Below, one piece after another: positions 1-5,352 of a DNA stretch of 10,071 nucleotides. The translations under genes and the position numbers were made by a program. This DNA comes from Planctomycetota bacterium (lineage in GTDB: Bacteria; Planctomycetota; B129-G9). The DNA lies in NCBI GenBank assembly GCA_030622295.1, contig JAUXGI010000018.1:1-10071 (forward strand), in the 5' to 3' direction. Below the pieces are notes generated by a model. It saw only the letters and a list, made by a program, of their open reading frames with translations. It was not told the DNA's origin and searched no databases. How positions within the stretch are numbered: position 1 is the first letter of the stretch; each line of letters starts with the position of its first letter.

Positions 1-89
1 CGGAAATGCGTTTCGAGCGACCGGGGGTCAGACGCTTCCCGTCGCTCACTTTCCAGGATTCTTATCCGCCTGAGGCGGACTCCCGACAC
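1..89. repeat. Intergenic repeat modules downstream of glgA
   Basis: This stretch follows the glgA stop codon and shows no gene. It holds one copy of GGGGGTCAGACGC at 23-35 and one palindrome TCCGCCTGAGGCGGA at 65-79 (7-bp arms around a single G). The same two modules occur together in the segment between the galT-like and GH57 genes, so this is probably a partial or diverged copy of that element. In the direction of glgA transcription the 65-79 hairpin is not followed by a T-run, so it is not a convincing intrinsic terminator. The window edge cuts the region. Confidence 0.6.
65..79. repeat. TCCGCCT-G-AGGCGGA palindrome, copy 1
   Basis: A 15-bp palindrome with perfect 7-bp arms around a central G, starting 11 bp beyond the glgA stop codon. 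A second copy with a central C and 8-bp arms is at 2835-2851. It could fold in the 3' end of the glgA transcript, but it lacks a U-tract. Confidence 0.7.
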
Positions 90-1592
90 TCAGGCCACGT
101 CGGTTGCGGCGCCGGATCTTGATTCCAGGTATTTGCGGTGTTTGTCGACGGCCTTCCTGTAGAGTTTAGCATATTCGCCGGCGCTTCTCGACCACGACCA
201 GTCCTGTTTCATGCCGTTCACCATCAGGCGTTTCCAGGCCCGCCCGTCCGAGTATACCTGAACGGCCTTCCTGATTGCGGCCAGGAGTTTGGCGCCGTCG
301 TATTCCCTGAATGCGAAGCCGTTGGCCTTGCCGACCTTCAGTTTCGAGGGCACACAGTTCGTTATCGTGTCGGCCAGCCCCCCCGTGCTCCGCACGATGG
401 GAACAGCGCCGTATTTCAGACTGTACAACTGGTTCAGCCCGCACGGTTCATATCGCGAGGGCATCAGGAACATGTCCGAGCCGGCTTCTATCTGATGGGC
501 CAGCCTGTTGTCGAACTTGATGTTCACGGACATCTTCCCCGGGTATTTCCTGCCCATCTTTTTCAGCAGGTCGTGGTAGCGCTGCTCGCCGGTGCCCAGT
601 ATGACCACCTGGATGTCCAGCGCCATGATGTCGTCGGCCACCCCGACGATGAGGTCGAAGCCTTTCTGGTCGGCCAGCCTGCTGATGCAACCGATAAGGG
701 GCACGTTCCTGACCGGCAGGCCGCACATTTTCTGCAGAGCGGCCTTGCATTTTTTCTTGCCCGAAAGGTCGTCGTGGCTGTAACGCGCCGTGATGAATTC
801 GTCCGTTTCGGGATTCCACTGCGAATAGTCCACGCCGTTAAGCACGCCGTAAAGGTCTTTTCTTCTGTTCGCCAGCACCCCTTCCAGCCCGCAGCCGTAC
901 TCGACGGTCTGTATCTCCCGCGAGTATTTCTCGCTGACGGTATTGATGAGCGTGCTGAAAACAATGCTGCCTTTAAGCAGGTTTATCTTTTCGTAGTATT
1001 CGAGATATTCCGGGGTGAAGTATGACCAGTCAAGCCCGATGAGCGGCATGTCCAGGTGCCAGAACAGGCCCTGGTAGGCGAGGTTGTGTATCGTCAGCAG
1101 GGTGGCCGCCCGCGACAGTTCCGGGTCGCGGCTGTGGGTGGTTCTCAGGTAGACCGGCACCAGCGCGGTCTGCCAGTCATGACAGTGGACGAGGTCGGGT
1201 TTGAGTCCCAGTATTTTCGCCGCCTGCAGCGCGGCGCGGGCGAAGAAGACGAACCGCTCGCAGTTGTCCTCGTGGTCGCCCTCCGGCGTGCCGTAAAGGC
1301 CCTCGCGGTCGTAATAGTCATCCTGTCGGATGAAGTATATCGGCACGGACGAATTGATGCATCCCTCCATTATCTCGCCGGAGACCATGCGGTCTCTGAC
1401 CGGCACGGATACCGCGTGGCCGGTGGGTTTTATGTCGAATCGACCGCGCGCCACCTGCCGGTAGTAGGGCATCATGACACAGGTTTTGCAGGCGTGCTCT
1501 TCGAGGTACGGTGGCAGCGACCCGACGACGTCGGCCAGGCCGCCGGTCTTTGCAAAAGGCGTTACTTCGCTTGAAAGCATCAGGATTTCCAT
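90..1592 (-). CDS. glgA: Glycogen synthase (ADP-glucose type, GT5)
   Basis: Transfers glucose from a nucleotide sugar, normally ADP-glucose, to the non-reducing end of an alpha-1,4-glucan in the cytoplasm. The protein of about 500 residues is close to the usual bacterial GlgA length (about 480). Visible family motifs are KTGGLADV at residues 15-22 (sugar-nucleotide binding loop), HDWQ at 138-141, LNGVD at 251-255, ISRLADQKGFDL at 303-314, and the C-terminal PSRYEPCGLNQLYSLKYG block from 378, followed by STGGLADT at 402-409. E382 in that block matches the conserved catalytic-site glutamate. A GTG lies two codons further up at 1598, but it overlaps the GGAG ribosome site; the ATG at 1592 has GGAG at a 5-nt spacing and is preferred. 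It is the last gene of the GH57-galT-glgA set, 80 bp after the galT stop. No glgC, glgB or glgP is in view. Confidence 0.96.
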   Translation of the reverse strand: MEILMLSSEVTPFAKTGGLADVVGSLPPYLEEHACKTCVMMPYYRQVARGRFDIKPTGHAVSVPVRDRMVSGEIMEGCINSSVPIYFIRQDDYYDREGLYGTPEGDHEDNCERFVFFARAALQAAKILGLKPDLVHCHDWQTALVPVYLRTTHSRDPELSRAATLLTIHNLAYQGLFWHLDMPLIGLDWSYFTPEYLEYYEKINLLKGSIVFSTLINTVSEKYSREIQTVEYGCGLEGVLANRRKDLYGVLNGVDYSQWNPETDEFITARYSHDDLSGKKKCKAALQKMCGLPVRNVPLIGCISRLADQKGFDLIVGVADDIMALDIQVVILGTGEQRYHDLLKKMGRKYPGKMSVNIKFDNRLAHQIEAGSDMFLMPSRYEPCGLNQLYSLKYGAVPIVRSTGGLADTITNCVPSKLKVGKANGFAFREYDGAKLLAAIRKAVQVYSDGRAWKRLMVNGMKQDWSWSRSAGEYAKLYRKAVDKHRKYLESRSGAATDVA

Positions 1593-1597
1593 GTTCA

Positions 1598-1602
1598 CTC
1601 CG
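1598..1602 (-). promoter_or_regulatory. Ribosome binding site deciding the glgA start
   Basis: The minus strand reads CGGAG here, 5 nt before the ATG at 1592. The alternative GTG codon (1596-1598) would overlap this site, so initiation at the ATG is favoured and glgA has 500 rather than 502 residues. Confidence 0.7.
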
Positions 1603-1672
1603 AATGGGTTGGGAAACGCGAGAAGGACAAATCCGGTTGCACGGGTTTTATTGCATTACCGACCGGCCCCTT

Positions 1673-2719
1673 TCACCGGTTGCTCTTCTCGGAGACGCCG
1701 ATTGTGCGGGTGGGGTTCTGGTCCAACTTGATTTCCCTGAGAAACTGGGCAGCGTTTTCCGGCGGCACGGGGTTAATATAGAAATCGGTCCCCCACTCGA
1801 ACCCCGCCACCTTGGTCAGGCGCGGGATGACCTCGATGTGCCAGTGATAATAGTTGAGGTCGCTTTTATCAAAGGGGCCGGTGTGTATAACGTAATTGTA
1901 GGGTGGATAGTCGAGGGCTTTCTCGAGTTTCAGGAGTACGCCCTTGAGAATCGCCGCCAGTTCCTCTATGCCGAGTTTTTGCAGGTTCTCGAAGTTCGAG
2001 TTGTGCGCCTTCGGGAGTATCCATGTCTCGAAAGGGAACCTGGCCGCGAACGGCGTAAAGGCAATGAAGTTGTTGAAGTTGAAGACTATGCGGTCCTCGC
2101 TTTCGATTTCCTGCCGGATCATGTCGCAGAAGATGCACCTGCCGCGATAGTTGTAGAAAGCCTCTGCACCGCGCATCTCTTCCAGAACGGCCTTCGGGAC
2201 GGTCGGTGTGACTATCAACTGGGAGTGCGTGTGCTCCAGCGACGCCCCCGCGGCCACCCCTACGTTGTTGAAGATCATGCCGTAGACGAAGCGCCTGTCC
2301 TTTTTCAAATCAATCAACCTGTCGCGGTAGGCCCAGAGCACTTCCTGCACATGCTCATCTTCGAGCGCGGTGAGCGATATCTCGTGCCCCGGCGTTTCGA
2401 TGATGACCTCGTGTGCGCCGATGCCGTTCATCTTGTCATAGATTCCCTCGCCGCGTTTGTTCAGGCTGCCTTCGATCTTCAGGGCGGGGAACTTGTTGGG
2501 CACGACGCGCACGCGCCAGCCCGGGGTGTTGGCCTGGGTGCCTTTTCGGCGATATGCGATTATCTCGGGGGGCGTCTTGTCTTCATGGCCCTCGCAGAAG
2601 GGACAGAAACTCGCCTTGACGGGCTGGTCCTCGGTGATGAAGTCGGTCGGCCTCTTTGCGCGCTCGGTGGCGATGATTATCCAGCGGCCGGTGATGGGGT
2701 CTTTCCTGAGTTCGGGCAT
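1673..2719 (-). CDS. galT: Galactose-1-phosphate uridylyltransferase-like protein (possible ADP-glucose phosphorylase)
   Basis: A 348-residue member of the GalT branch of the HIT superfamily. Family enzymes transfer a nucleotidyl group between a nucleotide sugar and a sugar phosphate (or phosphate) through a nucleotidyl-histidine. A first zinc site is suggested by C39-x-x-C42, H112 and H163. The active-site motif is H163-T-H165-S-Q167, where H165 is the expected nucleophile; the classical form is HPHxQ, so threonine replaces proline. A second pair, C195-x-x-C198, with histidines at 239, 292 and 294, could form a second metal site; E. coli-type GalT lacks this cysteine pair, whereas GalT-like ADP-glucose phosphorylases have it. 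The start ATG at 2719 has AAGGA 9 nt upstream. Lying between GH57 and glgA, with no galK or galE nearby, it probably works in glycogen or ADP-glucose turnover; that is inference. The GalT-like family is certain, but the substrate is not. Confidence 0.9.
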   Translation of the reverse strand: MPELRKDPITGRWIIIATERAKRPTDFITEDQPVKASFCPFCEGHEDKTPPEIIAYRRKGTQANTPGWRVRVVPNKFPALKIEGSLNKRGEGIYDKMNGIGAHEVIIETPGHEISLTALEDEHVQEVLWAYRDRLIDLKKDRRFVYGMIFNNVGVAAGASLEHTHSQLIVTPTVPKAVLEEMRGAEAFYNYRGRCIFCDMIRQEIESEDRIVFNFNNFIAFTPFAARFPFETWILPKAHNSNFENLQKLGIEELAAILKGVLLKLEKALDYPPYNYVIHTGPFDKSDLNYYHWHIEVIPRLTKVAGFEWGTDFYINPVPPENAAQFLREIKLDQNPTRTIGVSEKSNR

Positions 2720-2788
2720 TGTCGTGCATCCTTCCCAACAAGTTTTGCATGAAGAGTCTTTACCGCGAGGGGGTCAGACGCTGAGGAG

Positions 2789-2809
2789 CCCCGCCTTGCG
2801 GGGTCTTTT
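2789..2809 (+). terminator. Terminator-like hairpin on the plus strand
   Basis: CCCCGC (2789-2794), loop CTT, GCGGGG (2798-2803), then TCTTTT. This has the form of an intrinsic terminator reading on the plus strand, but no plus-strand gene lies upstream. All neighbouring genes run the other way, where the hairpin is followed by CTCCTC and would not terminate by the usual rule. It is probably a component of the repeat element, possibly limiting antisense transcription. Confidence 0.35.
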
Positions 2810-2834
2810 ACTTTCGCTTCGCATGGCTTCGGAG

Positions 2835-2851
2835 ATCCGCCTCAGGCGGAT
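2835..2851. repeat. ATCCGCCT-C-AGGCGGAT palindrome, copy 2
   Basis: A 17-bp palindrome with perfect 8-bp arms around a single C. It matches the 65-79 palindrome except for the central base and the outermost pair, so the two belong to one repeat family or share a recognition function. Confidence 0.7.
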
Positions 2852-2877
2852 TGCCTGTTGCCCGTTGCCTGTTGCCG
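2851..2877. repeat. TTGCC(T/C)G heptamer tandem repeat
   Basis: Four successive units, TTGCCTG, TTGCCCG, TTGCCTG and TTGCCG, with a strict 7-bp period. It begins at the last base of the preceding palindrome. With a 7-bp unit in non-coding DNA it could vary in copy number between strains by slippage. Confidence 0.7.
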
Positions 2878-2887
2878 TTTAGTGAAT

Positions 2888-2904
2888 CGGGGGTCTGACC
2901 CCCG
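2888..2904. repeat. CGGGGGTC-T-GACCCCCG palindrome
   Basis: A perfect 17-bp palindrome with 8-bp arms around a central T. It is the fully symmetrical form of the GGGGGTCAGAC module seen elsewhere in the window, which suggests that the asymmetric copies are half-sites or decayed versions. Confidence 0.7.
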
Positions 2905-2957
2905 GCCCGCGTTTGTCGGGATAAACTCCTGACCCCCTCGCGGTGCGTCCATCTGAT

Positions 2958-5144
2958 TTACCACACGCCGACGTCGAATTCCGCAGTCGGCGCCGTTATG
3001 ATTATCGGCCCGCTTGCAGGCAGGCGCTCCAGGACCCTGTCGTCCTTCAGGACCTCCACAAAGAAGTTCGCCGTCCTGTCTTCGCGAAGTCCCAGGCATT
3101 CGAACGGCACGGCCGCCTCCAGCACGCGGTCAACACACGCCCTTGCAGGCTCGGCGGACGGCGCAAGGTCGTGCGCCTGCACCCTGTATGCGCCTTCAGG
3201 CGTCTTCTCGGGGCATATCTCCAGGTCGGCTTCGCGCGGATAGATGAATTTCAGCCTTATCCCGTGGCCGTCGTCAAGTATTTCGCACAGGTTTCGAACG
3301 CCGTCGACACGCACATACATGTTGTCCCGGTCGAAACCGAAGTAGACGTCGGTAATCAGATTGTCCGTCACCTGTTCCATTACACTCTGTTGAGGCTCGC
3401 CGGAACAATGCCCCGCGCCGAGCCACTCGAAGAAGTTCGACACCCGTCCGTCCAGCCTGACGCTCAGCAGTGAACGGGGCGGCGTGAAGATCTCGCGCGC
3501 CACGGACTTCTTTATCGGCACGTCCAGGCAGTTCGGATACTCGTCCCCGAACAGCGCGTAGACGTTCTTGAGGTGTGCCCGGAAGAGGGCGTCGAACTCA
3601 CGGTCGTTGGCCGAGCCGTGGTCGGAACCGAACCACCAGTACCAGTCGCTTCCCTGTGCTATCAGTATCTCTTCTTCTGCGCGCGAGATGATTTCACTAT
3701 CGTAATTTCCCGAAGATTTCTTTGACAGAAGATACTCTTTTGTGCGGTTGAGGTGCTCCCATCCCTTGACGTCTTCGGTGTCACCTATCCAGATATAGAA
3801 ATCGTGGTTTATCCATGAACCCGGAAAGAGCGAGCCTATCCTGCTCACGGGCGGATGTCCCGTGAGGAAATCGGATATCGTGGTCGTCCGGATATCCGTC
3901 ATGCCCGAGAGGCGCGTGTAGAGGGCGGAGAGGAACTCTATCCCGTGGTTGGGGAAGTACTCCCAGGCGTTTTCTCCGTCCAGGATTACGGCGGCCAGCA
4001 TGGGCGTGCCGTGGTACTGGTCAGCCACATGCCGCAGGCGCGAAATGAAGTCTTCCACCGCCGCCTCCGGCGGGTTGCGGCCGTACTGGAAGCCTATCAG
4101 GTCGCTCAGATTGTGGTCGCGGAACACAATCGACATCGAACCGCCCTCCCTCTCCAGCAGGTAGGGCCTGTAGAGGACGTCGGGGTTCTGCACGTGCCCT
4201 TCGCTATCGCGCGTTATGAATCTCTGGACCGAGTGCTCCAGTATCTCCTCATCGGTGGCTATCCAGCGTATGTCGTGGTCCATCAGTATCGGCAGTATTT
4301 CCTCGGAGACGGAACCCTCGGCGGGCCAGACCCCGCAGGGCTTCCGGCCGAAGACCTTCTCGTGGTATTCGATTGCCCTGCGCACCTGCGTCACCGCGTC
4401 GTCGTAATGGTCTGTTCTGCATTCGGGCAGTATGACGCCGGGCATGCAGCGCTTGGCGCTTTCCATGTTCACAAGCAGCGGCAGGATGGGGTGATAGAAC
4501 GGCGTGGTCGTCAACTCAATCTGCCCCCGCTCCATGAGCCTTCGGTGCAGGGGAACTATTTGCCCGAGCACCTCTATTTCCTTGTCCAGCACAAACCGCT
4601 TCTCTTCTTCCGTATAGTCCCCCCCCCTGCCGAGCAGGGAGCGCAATTCCGGCTCCTCTTCCAGGACCGTACCGTGGAACCACACCAGGTTCGCCAGCAC
4701 CTGTATGTCCAGGAAGTCCTGGTCCGAGTATTTCCGCAGGAGGTCGCCGACCTTCCTGTCGGTGAAGTCCCGCTTCATGAGGAGTTCCCTGTAGCGCGGG
4801 TAAGGCTCTATCATGTTCTGGCGGTTTGCCATGAAGAAGTTTCGCAGGATGAACTCGCGCTCGTCCTCGGTCAGGTCGGCCGCGGGTTTCCGGGCCAGTT
4901 TCATGAACATGTCTTCATGGCCGCGCTCCGCCATGTCGAGCAACTGCTTAATCAGCGAAGGCACGTAGTTTATCGTCATGCGCGTTTCGGGGTGCCGCTC
5001 CAGCAGGCGCGCCATGCCGATGTAGTCCTTTATCCCGTGCAGCCGCACCCACGGCAGTATCGTCTCGCCGGTCAGGTCATTGGTGTAGTACGGCTGATGC
5101 TGATGCCACAGGAACGCCACGTAAAGTTTTGCTGAATCCGACAT
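2958..5144 (-). CDS. Family 57 glycoside hydrolase, amylopullulanase/alpha-amylase-like
   Basis: A 728-residue protein without a signal peptide, so it probably acts on cytoplasmic alpha-glucan. The five conserved GH57 regions can be followed: HQHQP at residues 14-18; GQIELT at 207-212; GVWPAEGS at 271-278 with E276 as the expected nucleophile; ILDGENAWEYF at 387-397 with D389 as the expected acid/base; and SDWYWWFGSD at 499-508. The DGENAWE and DWYWW forms resemble amylopullulanase or alpha-amylase members more than GH57 branching enzymes. From about residue 560 to the end lies a separate beta-rich region (DVYFGFDRDNMYVRVDG at 599-615) that looks like the glucodextranase/DOMON-type C-terminal domain of related enzymes. 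Start ATG at 5144; the nearest purine-rich site (GGAG) is 13 nt away and weak. It is first in the set with the galT-like gene and glgA and has a good promoter 70 bp upstream. The likely role is glycogen trimming, debranching or glucan transfer; exact bond specificity cannot be read from the sequence. Confidence 0.93.
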   Translation of the reverse strand: MSDSAKLYVAFLWHQHQPYYTNDLTGETILPWVRLHGIKDYIGMARLLERHPETRMTINYVPSLIKQLLDMAERGHEDMFMKLARKPAADLTEDEREFILRNFFMANRQNMIEPYPRYRELLMKRDFTDRKVGDLLRKYSDQDFLDIQVLANLVWFHGTVLEEEPELRSLLGRGGDYTEEEKRFVLDKEIEVLGQIVPLHRRLMERGQIELTTTPFYHPILPLLVNMESAKRCMPGVILPECRTDHYDDAVTQVRRAIEYHEKVFGRKPCGVWPAEGSVSEEILPILMDHDIRWIATDEEILEHSVQRFITRDSEGHVQNPDVLYRPYLLEREGGSMSIVFRDHNLSDLIGFQYGRNPPEAAVEDFISRLRHVADQYHGTPMLAAVILDGENAWEYFPNHGIEFLSALYTRLSGMTDIRTTTISDFLTGHPPVSRIGSLFPGSWINHDFYIWIGDTEDVKGWEHLNRTKEYLLSKKSSGNYDSEIISRAEEEILIAQGSDWYWWFGSDHGSANDREFDALFRAHLKNVYALFGDEYPNCLDVPIKKSVAREIFTPPRSLLSVRLDGRVSNFFEWLGAGHCSGEPQQSVMEQVTDNLITDVYFGFDRDNMYVRVDGVRNLCEILDDGHGIRLKFIYPREADLEICPEKTPEGAYRVQAHDLAPSAEPARACVDRVLEAAVPFECLGLREDRTANFFVEVLKDDRVLERLPASGPIIITAPTAEFDVGVW

Positions 5145-5213
5145 GCTTTTGAAATGACTCCAGGTGGAAATAGAAACAGGGGCCGTTCCCTCATGGATGT
5201 GGGGTGCGGCCTC

Positions 5214-5241
5214 ATTATACCGCCTCGCCTGCCGCGTGCAA
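5214..5241 (-). promoter_or_regulatory. Sigma70-type promoter for the GH57-galT-glgA operon
   Basis: On the minus strand: TTGCAC (5241-5236), a 16-bp spacer, then a perfect TATAAT (5219-5214). Transcription would start near 5207, giving an untranslated leader of about 62 nt before the GH57 ATG. The -35 box is only half-matched to consensus, but the -10 is exact in an otherwise GC-rich stretch. This suggests the glycogen genes are transcribed apart from the flippase/GT-B pair upstream. Confidence 0.65.
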
Positions 5242-5262
5242 CTTGTAATTGCCGAGGGGGCC

Positions 5263-5352
5263 GGGGGTCAGACGCCGGTCCCGCAAAGGGGGGCAGACGC
5301 CGAGGAGGAGGCCCCGATTTATCGGGGCCGACGGGAGGGGTCTGACTCCCCG
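5263..5352. repeat. Repeat cluster between GH57 and the GT-B gene
   Basis: Contains GGGGGTCAGACGC at 5263-5275; a close copy, GGGGGCAGACGC, at 5289-5300 continuing into CGAGGAG; a perfect hairpin at 5310-5329; and an imperfect palindrome GGGGTCTGACTCCCC at 5337-5351. The order module, GAGGAG, CCCCG-loop-CGGGG matches that at 2769-2803, so the two regions share an origin. The cluster overlaps the last ten codons and stop of the upstream GT-B gene. The GH57 promoter lies directly beyond its left end. Confidence 0.7.
5310..5329. repeat. Perfect 9-bp-stem hairpin enclosing a stop codon
   Basis: GGCCCCGAT (5310-5318), loop TT, ATCGGGGCC (5321-5329). The TAA stop of the GT-B gene is at 5319-5321, in and beside the loop. 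No T-run follows on either strand, so it is not a standard intrinsic terminator, though so stable a stem could stall polymerase or protect a 3' end. Confidence 0.7.

Larger units (their letters stand above)
2762..2944. repeat. 183-bp intergenic element bounded by 16-bp inverted repeats
   Basis: Positions 2762-2777 (ACCGCGAGGGGGTCAG) are the exact reverse complement of 2929-2944. Between them lie, in order, a GGGGGTCAGACGC module (2769-2781), a CCCCGC-CTT-GCGGGG hairpin followed by TCTTTT (2789-2809), the palindrome ATCCGCCT-C-AGGCGGAT (2835-2851), a heptamer tandem repeat (2851-2877), and the palindrome CGGGGGTC-T-GACCCCCG (2888-2904). No convincing ORF is inside and no target-site duplication is obvious at the ends. 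Its right edge is only 13 bp past the GH57 stop codon, and the left edge is 42 bp before the galT-like start. It may be a small non-autonomous repeat, or a cluster of folding RNA elements in the operon leader. I see no element like it in the other gene gap of this operon (1593-1672). Confidence 0.7.

Noticed and set aside
1593..1672. Terminator or promoter in the galT-glgA gap
   Set aside because: The 80-bp gap has only a weak repeat of CCGGTTGC and no good stem with U-tract or -35/-10 pair; read-through from galT to glgA is the simplest view.
3855..5135. Long plus-strand open frame of 426 codons opposite the GH57 gene
   Set aside because: It mirrors the GH57 gene, is rich in V, H, R and Q as expected of an antisense frame in GC-rich DNA, and shows no family motif, while the minus strand carries all five GH57 regions.
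5144..5194. Out-of-frame upstream ATG at 5194 in the GH57 leader
   Set aside because: It would give a short overlapping frame with no clear ribosome site and no recognisable peptide; there is no evidence that it is translated.
23..5351. CRISPR array formed by the recurring GGGGGTCAGAC units
   Set aside because: The copies are thousands of bases apart, about 13 bp long, unevenly spaced and in mixed orientation, with no spacers or cas genes.
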